From the NCBI RefSeq assembly GCF_026151205.1, contig NC_087080.1:5621096-5685095 (forward strand): a DNA stretch of 64,000 bases. The letters are read 5' to 3'. Under the pieces are notes generated by a model that saw nothing but the letters and a program-made list of their open reading frames with translations, was not told the DNA's origin and made no database searches. Each line of letters starts with the position of its first letter. The first letter of the stretch is position 1. The position numbers and the translations under genes are program-made. This DNA comes from Bolinopsis microptera (lineage: Eukaryota > Ctenophora > Tentaculata > Lobata > Bolinopsidae). This document shows, piece after piece, positions 39,197 to 51,884 of the stretch.

Positions 39197-39459
39197 ATTA
39201 TCCAGATTTTTGCCTAAATAGATAATTAACCATGTTAATGTTTTTAAAAATTTAAAAAAAGAAGGGGGACCCCCAACCCATGTAGCTGAGACACTGTAGC
39301 TGAGACACAACAGCAAGTAGACCAAGGTGGCTCTTGTTTGTGGAAGGTGAATCAACTACCTGCCGAAGTGGTGGGTTGGTAGTCCCCCCTGGAATCATTT
39401 TGTCTGTAAAATTGTACACAATATAAAAATTAGAATAAATCATCTATAAAATTTACATA

Positions 39460-39777
39460 AACAAATCTAGGAGACCTCAAAGCTTCTCTTCTGAGGGATG
39501 CGTTTTTCAGTCCAAAATTCTGGGCTGTTTGTTTTCCTCTAATTCCCCTCATAATGCAAAAATGTGCTTCGTAGCAGATCAAACCTGAATCGTGTTCCGA
39601 TGTACAACCACAGTGCAAAATGGTCCCATACCACCCATCATGCCCAGACTAGACTCCCCATTTCCTGGAACAACAAATTCAAATACCTTACAACACGCTC
39701 TCAACTAGCTGGGGGCAATCTAAGTCTGAAGTCCAAGCTTTTCTTTTTTTCAAATTAAAAAAAAGAAAAGCTTGGAC
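39460..39777. repeat. Possible LINE remnant ending in a 20-bp-arm hairpin
   Basis: The plus strand, about 39564-39750, reads a short frame whose end (LPISWN...SLKSKLFFF) is reminiscent of LINE C-termini. It runs into a near-perfect hairpin, GTCCAAGCTTTTCTTTTTTT, loop CAAATT, and the complement (39731-39777). Weak evidence. Confidence 0.35.
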
Positions 39778-40756
39778 GTGTATACGCGTACTGCGTGACG
39801 CGCTTGTTTCACAAGTAAATAAGGCAAATATCTTATATCCAAGACCTCAAAATAAATGGGGAAACATTAAAATGGCCATCGACCGTAAGACGCGCGCACT
39901 GACCATTGAATGGTTTTTTAGCTCGTATTTCGGCCAGCACATTATTTCGGAAACAATCAAAACGTTATAATTTCTTCCCATATAAAAATTTTGTTGAAAT
40001 TTGGTCAGCTTACGTAAACATTTATGTTCTACTGAACCTAAATTAGTTTGAGCAATTTCGATGGTCAGAAGTTGAGTTATCAATGAATTTATACCTATTT
40101 TGTCATTTTTAGACCTCTTAGTCAAGGCCAATCTCTCCCAACTAATTTAAGTTGGGCGGGTAGTAACTAAACTTAAGTATGATTGGAAGGTTCTGACAAA
40201 TTTTCAGCATGATTTATGTTCAGGAACCAAAGATATGACAGATTAATATGACTAAAAAAAATGAATTTCGTCAAAACTCACTGATCATTCCAAAAAGGTA
40301 TGACAAATTTGGTACAGTGAAAATTCTCACAGTCTCTAGAAAACAATATTACAAAAATTTTGAAAATTAGAGCAAGTTTATTTTTACCGTGCACCCCTTA
40401 ATATTAGAGTTAGGTTTAGCGTTAGGGTTAGGGTCAAAGTTAGGGTTAGAGTTAAGGTTAGGGCTAGACAATCAAAGATACGAGTGTTATATTTGAAGTA
40501 AATCGGAATAGATCGACATGAGCTTGCTATTATGATGTTGCCCAAATAAATGGTATAACGCGCGCAGTGCTGCTATTACCCGGGTTGCCAAACTTTGTGC
40601 ACGGTACCTGTTCAGAATTCGGGAAGCTTGAAAAAGCACCGCAATGTGCAATCAATCTTTTCGCTTGTGAGTTGATATCAGTTGTCTCTTATCAGTAAAT
40701 AGGTAATTGCACTGCCTTTTACTGTGCAGCTTTGCTATACACGAAGTATACACAAT
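39778..40756. other. Intergenic DNA with degenerate telomere-like repeats
   Basis: A short interstitial tract of TTAGGG-like units lies at about 40402-40468. The rest shows no gene that I recognise. The minus-strand frame at 39847-40131 (94 codons) is unrecognised. Confidence 0.45.
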
Positions 40757-41598
40757 ATGGAATTTTCGGTCAGTACACTTCACGAACTGGAGAAACAGAT
40801 TGAGGACTTATCAGACTCGGTTTTAGCGAATCTTAATTGCAGGAAACTAGAGGACCTCACTCATGACTTGTTCAAGCCAAAAGGCGTTACAAAGGATGTA
40901 ATAACCGAAATAGTTTTGAAGATGGGGTCTATGATATGTAAATCGAGAAATGTTTTGAGATCAGCAGCAGAGACGCTTGACCAACAGAAATCAGAACAGA
41001 TAAAAACTCAGAACGAGCTCATCCAATGCAAATCTGGTAAACTAGCTTCAGTGAAGGAGACAGTGAAAACAGAAATGAAACTGTTTACAGATGTTGTGAA
41101 GAATAACAGCGTAGCTTCTGATATCTCTCCAGCTAAAATCAAAATGGCTGTGAAATCGGCGATTACAGAAGATGATCGGTCGAAAAACTTTATCATCTTC
41201 GGGGCCCCAGAACAGCTCGAATGTGAAGAGCAAGAAATGAACGAACGGGATCTCGTGGGTGATATTTGGGGTTTTATGAAGTTCATTGGAAGGCCGACTA
41301 TAACAAACATTGAGAGAGTGGGAGTAAAGAAGTCTGACAGCCCTCGATCACGGCCGATAAAAGTTACTTTGCGAGATCCTGAAATTGTACGTGAATTTCT
41401 GAGCAGAGCAAAAGTCTTGAAATCGGTTGATGTGGCAGACTACAATTTCAACTACAACAAACTCTACTTATCTCCAGGACAGGTCGCAGGATGAGCGAAT
41501 CTCTCGCCAAAGCTCGTACAGGAAATGAAAGAGGGAATCAAGAAGGACCCGAGCAAGAAATATTACATTAAAAACAACAAAGTTTGTGACGCTGAGTG
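40757..41598 (+). pseudogene. Non-LTR retrotransposon ORF1-like protein with one internal stop
   Basis: From the ATG at 40757 the frame reads 245 codons to TGA at 41492-41494, then continues in the same frame for 34 codons to TGA at 41596-41598. Layout: an N-terminal helical segment, a charged probable coiled coil, then an RRM-like block beginning RSKNFIIFGAPE with RPIKVTLRDPEIVREFL, then LYLSPGQV. After the stop the text SPKLVQEMKEGIKKD then YYIKNNKV is what usually follows such ORF1 domains. That makes the TGA a mutation within a once longer protein, or a readthrough stop. No ORF2 follows. Family inferred from pattern. Confidence 0.7.
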
Positions 41599-44500
41599 AC
41601 TAATTATTTGAGAAAGTCAAGCATTTGTGTATGTGTGTGACGTTAATTTCATGGAGTTAAAACTTTTTGTATAAACTGAGAACAGAGGTTAGAGGAACTA
41701 CTGATAAGAGTATGATTAGACTGTGTTGCGTTATCAGTTGACTTTTTGCATCACTCTTCTAGATTATACGTAATAGGGTAACTTAGTTATAGAATAGGAT
41801 TTTAGTTGTTGCAAGCATTGCACTAAGGTTTTAAGTTAAGGTAAGTAGGCCACGAACTGTTGAGCAAACTGGGCTGGAAGCCCAAGCAATATGCAGTTCT
41901 GGTCTTGAGGCTATTTTACAATGTTTTATAACATGTGCTTGCAACTAGAATCTTGAATGTCGCGTGCCCCACGGGGGATTTGATTTATTCATACAATTTA
42001 TTATATATTGGTTCCCAAAGCCCTTATGGGTACCAGCAAAAACTGGTTTTCAAACAAACAATGCTGTTTTCAAGCTTCCTGAATAGCAATGTTTCACCTA
42101 ACCATGTGCTTTCGAGCCATTGCGGGCGTGCTTGTAATTTCGCCTAGTCATACGTTGTATTGTCACGAACAATAGAATCATTAAAAACCAATACAATAAA
42201 ACATCTTTATCAATAAATGCCTAGCAGCACCAGACAGCGGCCGTGTACCTTTTTCGACTCCACGGAGTCCCTAATGGACTTTTGTTTACTTTTGTTAATA
42301 ATCGGACCAGGCCAACCTTTCTTCTCGAAAAATGTATCCTACTGTATTTCATTATAGTATCACAATGCTGGCAAGCATTACCGTCGCCCTTATATTCACA
42401 ACACTATTTACCCCCTATACGATTATATCCCCTTTATTGTTTTCCAGGCATTAAGACTCATCGAAAGTAGTTCAGCAGGTACATTTAAGTTCAAAACATT
42501 CTAATTCAATGTTGAAGATGACAGGAATAAGAAATAGTTATATGGAGGTTTTTAAGAAATTTGCGCAAAATACGCGCCAGCATGTTATACGAAATTAGGT
42601 AAAAAACCCAAAATCGCCATATTCAGGTGCCTTAAAAACCATGTTAAAATTGAGTTAGAGATCTGAACCTTTGCAGGCCGTCTAGACCTTGTCCAAATCG
42701 ACTGTAAAAAAAATGTCATGTTTCAGGAGTATCGGGAAGTGGGTTTTCTGGAACCCTGTTTTACAACAGATTGTCGTGAAGATATATATGTATATATATA
42801 TGTATATATGTATAGACGCTTTTTGCAGCTCAATTGTAGCCTACATTTAAGTGTCCGTAGATTCAAAAGTATAAACGATACAGTCCTCTCGAACCACAGG
42901 TTTTAAAGATAATTGTTTAAGCTTTAGTTACATTGTATTGAAAAATAATTTAACGTCATCATCATCACTTGATGACGTCATCAAGTTAAGTGTTTTTAAA
43001 ACTTGACTTTTGACAAAGTAACAACTTTTTAAATCGATTTTACACTATTAAGGAGTAATTTTTATTCAAATCTGAGGACATTTTCATCTTAGATAATTGT
43101 TCAAGCATTCCGAAATCTACGGGAATAGTTTCCTACCTTGCTCCCTTCATAAAGATATTTGCTATTGAAGTTAGTGCTTTTTTGAAGAATAATTTTATAA
43201 AAACACAAAGTTGTGAATTAGTATTCTCTGGTGTTGGGCCATCCCTTGGGTTGTGGAGCTCAATTTTGCTTCTTAAAGGTGTAAATTGTGTTATAGGAGT
43301 TCTTTAGTTATAAAAATCGAAAGATGCACACAGTGGGGAGCAACACCAATTACTGTTTGAAAATAGTAAAACGCTAAAATTGAATTTCACATCTTCTTTC
43401 AACTTTGAGTCCATGTGATCCAGGTTTTTTGAGTTCTTCTGAACTTGAGCTATGATAAATACTATATTTTAAATCTCACTATTGCAAAAATTACGGTGAT
43501 TCAATCATTGTACGCGCGCGTCTCAAAGTTGCACGATGCGAAAGGCTAGAGAATTTTGTCATTTGATTCGAATATATTCTGCTTCACGATAGTTAATGGC
43601 TCATTAAATGTGATTTAGTGCACTTTCTGAAAAACGAAAGTGCATATCATCGGTTAATCGACAGATAAAACCTAATAACACATGGGTTAAACGTTTTCAA
43701 AGCCTTATTATTTCGAAATCGTCAATAATTCCTCTTTAAGAGTTTCGACTAGCTGTGAAATTTACTGAATTAATAATCAAAAAAGTGATTTTGACTCTAA
43801 AACCATAATTCAGGTAGAGTGTTCCTGCATTGTTCTCTTTTCCATCAAAGGAATTGATATTTTGGGAAAAAATTCAATCAAAGAAAAAAATGTAATGCAA
43901 AATTTGAGTATTTCGAAAAAACTCTTTCTCCGCTGTTTTCCATTCCAATCACTTTCGAGCATGAAAAATTATTGATTTGAAAAATTGCTAGATAGCTACT
44001 GATAATTCATCATGTATCATTTGATATTGAGGGAAAATTGTTCTCAACATAATTCTTTCTTTTGTAATTGAAACGGTTAATCTGGCATACGGTTCACTCT
44101 ACCATGATTAAGGGTTTTGGTCAAATTAAGATAAAGCAAATGTGAAGATATTACAACGAAATAGAGTATACCAAATTTTCCATGATATTAACTAACCGTG
44201 TTGATGGTTTTTAGATTTTGTATGTTGTAAGTATTTTAATGTGGCCCCAACGTTAATGTGGCTCTTGCTATGTGTTGGTTCAGCCGAATTAATTATTATA
44301 TAATCAAGTTTATTTTTCTTGTTAGTTGTCATCCGGCCAAACATTAAGCAACTTATATTGCAGTACCATTTACCATTTAATATATCAAAATATGTCATTG
44401 TAATTTTGCATGGCTGAAATGTAACGCTTGATTTATATATATAATGATTAATTGAATTTTCAAATAAAAAAGTGAAGCATTTACTCCTCCCCCTCAGCAA

Positions 44501-44640
44501 GACAGTTAGATTGTATGTTTTAGATTAATAATAATAATAATTCTATACAGTTACATAATTGAAACAATTATGGCCCCTTATTGTGGGCAGAGTATGTGTC
44601 TTTATTGAATTCTCCTGATATAAACTTATCGAGTGACTGC
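41599..44640. other. Gene-poor AT-rich stretch
   Basis: No gene recognised. It holds a 20-bp perfect palindrome, ACTTGATGACGTCATCAAGT, at 42967-42986 that contains a CRE-type TGACGTCA. A (TATATG)n-like run lies near 42785-42815. Confidence 0.5.
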
Positions 44641-44648
44641 ATTAAAGA

Positions 44649-44716
44649 TAAGAAGATAAGATAAGATAAGAAGATAAGATACGATAAGATAAGATAAGAT
44701 AAGATAAGAAGATAAA
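44649..44716. repeat. (GATAA)n-type microsatellite
   Basis: Tandem GATAA units, in places GATAAGAA, about 70 bp. Confidence 0.9.
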
Positions 44717-44777
44717 ATAATTTAAGGTGAGTTCTCTTAAAACTTTAAGACAATAGGAATAAATACTAGGACCTAAT

Positions 44778-44814
44778 CAGTGGCGTAACCTAGGGCCCCG
44801 CAGACCCGCTGTAT

Positions 44815-44845
<31 letters not shown>

Positions 44846-45793
44846 TATAATATAAGGGGGGCGCAATTTTCCTGAATTTTAGGCCCCAGTGACATAAAGT
44901 GAGGAATCTAAGAATCTAATTCCTAGCCATATTAATTTCCATAGCCACGCCGACTAATTTTTGTCAACAAAATTATTAAATCAACTTTAAAATAGTCGCT
45001 CTCGGTTGTTACACACTGTAACGCCGCGTACTGTACTTTAATTCTATATTTATCTGAGAAGATGTTCGAATCGAGCGCAAATGCCAGATTCCTGTCAGGA
45101 TCCTAGTTCTTGCGCTTAACTTGCGCGTTACCAAATAATCCAAGATATTTTTGTCAGGATCCAAGATTTTCCTACTACCAGTATGGTAGTATGGATTGTT
45201 TGGTAGTATGGTAGTATGGTAGTTGCAGGAACGCGCGAAGACCTATATGTAAATATTACTAAAGCGTACACGGAATCGTATCCTAGTCGGTTAATCCGTC
45301 GGTACTATACTAGCAGATCGCGAGTTCGAGACCTCGAAAGGAATTTTTTCACAATCTTTTGGCAATTATGAATAACTATACTAATGAATTAATAACTATA
45401 CTAATGAATAACTAAACCTCTGTAATATAACTAGCAAAGTAAAATGAAATCGTTATCCGGCCGCGGAGCGGCCGAAAAATTTATGGTAGTCGTTTTAAAA
45501 ATATATGGTAGCCGTTTTTTCTTTCCAGACTGGATTCCTAGTCCCTTTTTAAATTTATGTCACTGGGTTTTAGGCCCTAAAACGTCTTGTTTGTGTATTT
45601 CCCTGCCCAATTTAGCGTTCGGTCGACACGAAAAAAATATTTGGGGTACCTTTTTTTTGCTTCAGGGGGGCGCAAAAAGCCTTAGGGGGGGCGAGAAAAA
45701 AAGTACCCGACCTTTTTTTTTTTTTTTTTTTTTTTAGGGACACAAAAAATTTTAGGGGGGCGCTTTTCGTCATTGAGCGGGGGGACGCCACTG
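44778..45793. mobile_element. hAT-like non-autonomous element, family C
   Basis: The left tip CAGTGGCGTAACCTAGG and right tip GGGGACGCCACTG are inverted over 9 bp. GACCTAAT is duplicated exactly outside both ends (44770-44777 and 45794-45801). G-runs followed by CGC lie just inside each end, with several GGGGGGCGC blocks near the right. The interior includes a tRNA-like segment (45268-45340). No transposase. Confidence 0.9.
45268..45340 (+). other. tRNA-like segment (possible SINE head)
   Basis: CCTAGTCGGTTAATCCGTC resembles an A-box/D-arm, and GCGAGTTCGAGACCTCG lies about 35 bases later like a B-box/T-arm. Stems are imperfect, so I do not call a functional tRNA. Confidence 0.35.
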
Positions 45794-46282
45794 GACCTAA
45801 TAAAATGAAAACAAAATGCAGCCATCTAATTTGTTGTTGAGCTTTCTCTTCTCCTACGGTTGACTAGAGGAACCATCTTTGGGGAGTATTAGGAACTTAG
45901 ACCATTACAAATACTGTGCTGTAAGTTTGCAAGGCATGTGGACTAAGTGGGTCGAGAGTACTCAACTTGAAAGTGGGTGTTGAGAATCCTCAACTATACT
46001 AAAGATAATGATGTTCAGAAGATGAGGCAGTAGAGTGAGTAGTAGAGGCTGAAGAAGAATAAATGTCACAAGAGATGAGCACTATAATAATCATCTTTAT
46101 GATAGTTCACCAATGGCAATTTGTGCTAGAGAGCGGAAGGCAGTGATGCTATCACTATCATCTCTTAAGATAGACCATGATGGTTGGTCATTAAAGGAAT
46201 GGTCCTGCAGGGTTTCCCTGTAAGAGCAGCTGCACAGTGGACAGTAGAAGAGTCTGTGATAAGATGTTTTAGACTAACTAAC

Positions 46283-46614
46283 AGGAACCCGTATAACCCT
46301 AAAATGGTGTCAAGACTCAATGCTCAAGAGACTAAAATAATTATTACCTAATTAATTCGCGATTTTGACACACCTTGGTGGTCCAAATTTTGGGCTCTAA
46401 AATTCCTATACCTTGGCCGATTTTTTATTTTTACATGCTGATTTGAAGGCCATCAAAGCATTTGACCCAGTCAAAAAAGTTTCAGTTTTATATCATTTAC
46501 GGTTTTTGCGGAAAGTCGCGTTAAAGTTGATGCCGTGGTGTCAGTAAAATGGCACGGATAAATATATATATATATATCGTCTCGCTTTTTATATAGTAAG
46601 ATGATAATAATTGT
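46283..46614 (+). repeat. Dispersed repeat family D, copy 2
   Basis: Begins AGGAACCCGTATAACCCTAA and ends TTTATATAGTAAGATGA. It matches 63016-63326 along its whole length with scattered changes. It contains TGGTGTCAAG and TTTTGACAC as a short internal inverted pair. Confidence 0.88.
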
Positions 46615-49084
46615 CAAATGACGTTATGTATTATAAAACAGTTATAAATGTTCAATAGTTGTAGAGCGATTTCAAGAGTAGTGGTCCACAGGGGTCCGAA
46701 AAAGCCGTACAGGCACTTGGGTCCTTATCCTTGTCACTAATCTTAATTGGATTCGGCTTACACAAAACATGAACATTTAGACGTACACATTGACACAATA
46801 TTTATTAGAAAGCAAAACGTATAAAATAATACGTGCGTGCGCGGCTTGAGCCGCGACACATAAGAACAAATGCGTGTAGGGGCTGGAGTACGCTTGTCTA
46901 CAGATTAATGAAATGTTGCATTGTAAATATTAACAATTGACGATATATTATGATCTAATAGTAATTTTACAAAGCTGGCTTTGGATTTAGGTGAGATTGT
47001 AATTTATTTAAAAAACCACTGATAGTTTTAAATTTATTTCTGTTTGTTGTATAATCATAAACAAGTTTATAATCCTGTTTTCATGAATGCGCGGCTTTGG
47101 CGGCCAGTTATTGATTTATACATTAAATTGAATTTAAAATAGAAATGTGAATATATTAAAATTTAAAATTTTCAAAACGGAGGCTTATAAATATTATTAT
47201 ATTATAATTATAAAATAAAGGATAAAATTTTAAATTTGTTTCACTAAAATTTGTTTCACTTGTATGACCCGCCGCGCACGAGTGCGCAGCCGCTCTCCCT
47301 GTATCGTAAAAACGATAAACCCAAAGTGAAACGACCGTGGGGGTCACGACGTGATACAAGTTTCGCCACTGCAAGCGCAAAGGCTTTGGATTGACGGATG
47401 TTACTCGTCTAAGTTTCTTCGAAGTAGCGCGCGCCGCTTTCTTCTCGAAACGATGGCAAGAGCTACGAAGTAGCGCGCGCCGGGCCAGATCATTAACAAT
47501 GGTCAAGCTTTGGATAGAGCATGCAACAGCAATGTTTGAAGTTGTTGTAGCGCGATTCGTTACTGTGCCGCGCACTCAATAAAGCTTCTCACAGCTAGAT
47601 CGGCGAAATGCGCTATTGTGCCACGCCGAGCTGCGATGAATCTGGAATTGACATCGTTAATTAACAATGTTGTTAATGTTACTTGTCTAAATTCATTCGC
47701 AGTATAGCGCGCGCCACTTTCTTCCCGAAATGTCATAAACAAATTACCATGCCTGAGGCAAGTGCTACGAAGCTAGTCCGTTAACAATAGACCATGCGGA
47801 TGACTACATGACGCGTTTGTATACTGCGCGGGCCATAAAGTTGATCGCGCACCACTGCAACTGCAAGCATAAAGGAGCTTTGGTTACATGTTACAGGTTA
47901 GAGCAACATTGCATTTTAACTTGCAAATTAAAATTTGACGCCAAAAAGTAGCAACAAATTTGTTACACGTTGTATACCTCTCGTTCACGCGAAGCGTGCA
48001 GTGTACGCCGATCAAAAAGGGTTACAGCGTGTGTCAACAAAAAAAGCAAAATAAAAAGTAAAAAGTGTTCAAATCAAGGTGTTTTGTGTTAAAACACAAA
48101 GTATTGTGATTTTTTTTCATTTGTTGTTATGTCCATGTCATTTGTATAATTGATATTATTTATTTGCTCTAACCAGAGCCCTCTCGCTTGCAGTAGCGCG
48201 CGTCACGCAGTACGCGTAGGCACATGGCTATGTGAAATTATCTATTATCATATTAAGATATTGTTATTATATTACTGGTGTCGATTTCCAGTTTTTTTTT
48301 GTTCAATGCTTATTTAACATAAAAATAGTATATCAATATAACGTTTCAAAATAAATTTTCATCCGGGTTTCTCAAACCTTGTTTTTTATTTATACATAAC
48401 CGTTTGGCATTATTAAAAACCGAACTTTAACGATAAAAATCTGTTTTTGGCCTCCAATTTTTATGGCCTTCCTCAAAATTACGATAAAAGCATGCCAATA
48501 CAATTTAAGTATAAGCAACAATATTCAGCTATTTGCTTAACCATCAACCTGAACGTATACATTTTAGTTTAGATGGGTTATACATTTTTGGTCCAGAATT
48601 ATTGCTTCTGGTACTACTTAACTGTGTCAGGATACTAGGTTGTAGGTTTACAACCTACCAGGACCCGCGGCGAGTATGGAACAAATATTCTACGAGTATC
48701 ACCCGTTAAGAATACTAGGTTATAGTGTGTCATTACCATTTGGTTTGATTTGATTTGATTAAAAGGGATAGGAATAGAGGAGTCAGACTTAAGTCATTTA
48801 AGAGGACGGTAATTATAACTCATTCGTCAAATAAAATAATGAAGATGTTAATTTTTTTCAAATGAACAATTAATTTCGCATTCTTTAAATATTCAAAATG
48901 ATTCGAGCGTGCTCTACGCTCGATCATCTTCGATTAGATTTTTCTAAAAGGGACCCCAACAGTTCAAACCAACTAGAATCGATGTATTTTCGGACGCTGA
49001 TTCCGAATCACCCCCATTACATGACATAGGGTTAAAATGCTCTCCTGGCAAGATATTGGGTAAAAACTGTCTTGATCACGTGAT
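46615..49084. other. Gene-poor stretch with CpG-rich islets
   Basis: Segments near 47270-47830 repeat TAGCGCGCGCC followed by CTTTCTTC at least twice (47430 and 47705), with nearby GGCAAGAGCTACGAAG-like text. It looks like a decayed duplicated repeat. No gene seen. Confidence 0.45.
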
Positions 49085-49165
49085 ATGACTGTAGGATACA
49101 AGGATACAGGAATACAAAAGTGATAATTACTTTATTGAGTACACAATAGTTGTAATTCTGAAATA
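49085..49165 (-). mobile_element. 3' end of the same LINE family as 15978-17016
   Basis: The reverse complement reads ATTTCAGAATTACAACTATT, then GTAATTATCACTTTTGTATT, then CCTGTATCCTTGTATCC, matching the end of the LINE fragment at 16930-17015 including its tandem tail. Confidence 0.85.
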
Positions 49166-50006
49166 TTTATATGGAAGTTGATATAATTTCTCCTTAGGGT
49201 TAGGGTTTCAGTATATGCTTTTGTTAGGGATTGGATTAGGGTTAAGTTTATGATCAGATTAGAGGGTAAGGTTTTGAACACGAACAGTCGTTCAGGGCCA
49301 GCTAGAGAACAGGTTGAAAAAGTCACCTGACAGTTGAGTGTAGAGTGATTAATCATCATCCCGACTGCAGAGTGTAAATCATCATCCAAAATGATTGGAT
49401 TGAGCCAAATTGTAATGCATTGTAATTTGCCATTAAAATGACACTTGTCCTGAAACGATAGAAGCTCTAGCTTCTGAGATATCAAGCGTAACAATTTTAT
49501 TCATTATGTGGGATCAGATGATTGGGTTGACACTAGATCGTGCAGGAAGCCCAAATGGTCACCCAATCAATTTTGGTAACGATTTCAACAAAATGTTTGA
49601 TAACTTTGTCATTTTAACTATGTTTGACACCTAATTTTTTATATCATTTGCCATATCTTCCACACTGCCATATGTAAAATTGAATTTTCTAGCATGTTCC
49701 ACAGAACAGGCATAATAAGCTATTTAATGTTGAAAGGTTTTGCCTCCAAAAATCGACTATATTGACTCAGACAGTTTTGAAATTGATATCGAAAGGTAAC
49801 ATTCAGTGAAAAAATGTAAATTTTTCACATTTTTGAATCATATAATATTTAACAACTTGCAACTGTAAGTTTTTCTAAACTCCCTGGCCTCTTCCGAGGG
49901 GCAAATGGCTTATGTAATATTTGAACGATACTTTAATATTAAATCATTTAATAGCAATTTAGGAAATGATAATAAATAAATAACATCAGTTTAGTACCAA
50001 ACGAAG
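49166..50006. other. DNALI1 upstream region
   Basis: Includes degenerate TTAGGG-like units (49195-49250, plus strand). No gene recognised. The DNALI1 promoter presumably lies near 49950-50006. Confidence 0.4.
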
Positions 50007-51381
50007 ATGACTCCCACAAATACCTCTCTTGTGAAATATGACAATCCAAAGCTTGTGAGTCGAAGTACTGATGCCAAAGCACAGAGAAAGCAAAAAAGTC
50101 CACAACAATCACCAGCACCTGGTGTACCAGGTATACTGAAATTTGAATTATTTACTGAAATTTATTGATTTATGAGGCAGCATGATAAGATTGTGATTCA
50201 CTCGCAGTAACAGTTAAATACTGACTATTTGATTGAGCTCAATATCTGTTACCATTCTATTGTCTATGTACATTAATTTGTGAATTCGAAAGGGAGCACG
50301 AGAGATGGCAAATTGCCACCATTGGAGGTGAAGAATCAAGCAGAAGATATTTTGAACTCAATTCTACCCCCAAGAGAGTGGACTGAAAGTGGGCAGCTCT
50401 GGGTTCAACAGGTTGATAAATAAAGTGTGATTAATTGAAAAGGCTTATATTATACTATGAATCATCTTGAGCTTTCGTTAATACCATTTTGTTAGTTAAT
50501 GATAGATTCAGACCTCCTGTCAATGTACCTTAACTAATCTAGCTCTTGTATTAAAGCTTGAAAATCAAACTTAAATTAACGTTGTTCTCTGCCACCTATA
50601 GGTATCAAGCACTCCTGCCACAAGATTGGATGTTGTTAACCTACAAGAACAGTTAGATATTCGTCTGCAGCAGAGACAGGCCAGAGAAACTGGTATTTGC
50701 CCTGTCCGCAGAGAGCTTTACTCACAGGTATTTGATGATCCGTAAACTAGGTGTGTGAAAAGAGAATTTCAAACTGTTTAACATCTCAATTAATATTTTT
50801 TAAATCTCTAACAATCACTGTAATTGTGAATATTTCTAACACACAACTGGCAACTCTTTTAGTGTTTTGATGAGCTGATAAGACAAGTAACTATCTCCTG
50901 CGCTGAGCGTGGACTTCTGCTCCTTCGTGTGCGAGATGAAATCAGGATGACGATAGCTGCATACCAAACACTCTATGAGAGCAGTGTCGCATTTGGCATG
51001 CGCAAGGCTCTCCAGGCTGAACAAGGTCCGATCATCTGCATACTTTATACCCTTTTCTCATCAGTTTTCATCGATTATTAGTGTATAGAATTGAACATTA
51101 ATATACAATATACATTTTTGTAAGCTAAACTTTTTAACACGTGAAATGTAACAGGTAAGACTGATATGCAGAGGAAGATTGAGGAACTTGAGGAGGAAAA
51201 GAAAGATCTGGAACGTCAAGTAAACGAGTTGAAGTCCAAATGCGATGCTATCGAGAAGAGAGAAGCAGAGAGGCGAGTTGTTGAAGAGAAGAAACATGCA
51301 GAGGAGATACAGTTCTTGAAGAGGACCAACCAGCAGCTGAAGACACAGCTAGAGGGAATCATCCAGCCAAGCAAGAAATAA
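50007..51381 (+). CDS. DNALI1: Axonemal dynein light intermediate chain p28
   Basis: Inner-arm dynein subunit of motile cilia. Exons 50007-50130, 50293-50411, 50602-50727, 50863-51025 and 51155-51381 join in matching phases (1, 0, 0, 1) and give about 252 residues, the usual size. The start is MTPTNTSLVKYDNPKLVSR. The middle has EDILNSILPPREWTESGQLW, then QRQARETGICPVRRELYSQ and CFDELIRQVTISCAERGLLL. The last exon is a long coiled coil (RKIEELEEEKKDLERQVNEL) ending FLKRTNQQLK...GIIQPSKK. These blocks are highly conserved in this family. The next gene starts 500 bp downstream on the same strand. Confidence 0.97.
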
Positions 51382-51884
51382 ACTCTAGAGACGAGGATTT
51401 TAGTTTGAGTAGATCAAAACTCGAATGTTATACATATCTGTACATAGTTTTCATTAAAAGGTTCCAGTTATCTATAGTATTGAATTGTAAAGGTTGTCAG
51501 AATGTTCTGTCGGTGCTCTGAACCATTCCCTAGGGTAACCTTGTAATATTATTTATTGATTCCAAACGCAAACTTAGACCTTTGTCAGCAGGTATGATAA
51601 TTTGTGCAACTGGGACCTTACATACTGGGACGTTATAATACTGAAACAAGTTCTTGCTTTTGATAAAAATAACTTTGTATATCTTCCTTTCAGTTTGCTG
51701 TTTTCATTCTTTAATGAGCTTCTTAACTCCACAATTGATGATCTTAAAATCCTTCTCGCTTTAAAATCGCAGTGAGAGATACAAATCGTGATCAACAACA
51801 TAAATCTAATCATAGAAATTTCATACTTAGAAATGCTGAAAACTTGCTTCATGAATTGACTGCCAGCAGAATAACACTACCATC

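Noticed and set aside
39197-39355. N-terminal extension of GGCT
   Set aside because: It would add a hydrophobic stretch not seen in this cytosolic family; an acceptor-like site and a good ATG at 39196 explain the frame better.
40402-40468. TTAGGG-like tract as a telomere
   Set aside because: Short and degenerate, with unique genes on both sides; at most an interstitial remnant. The same holds for 49195-49250.
42967-42986. CRE-containing palindrome as a regulatory site
   Set aside because: No gene within several kb; a single motif is not enough.
45444-45737. 97-codon frame ending in poly-Phe
   Set aside because: Runs through G-runs and a T-run inside the hAT-like element.
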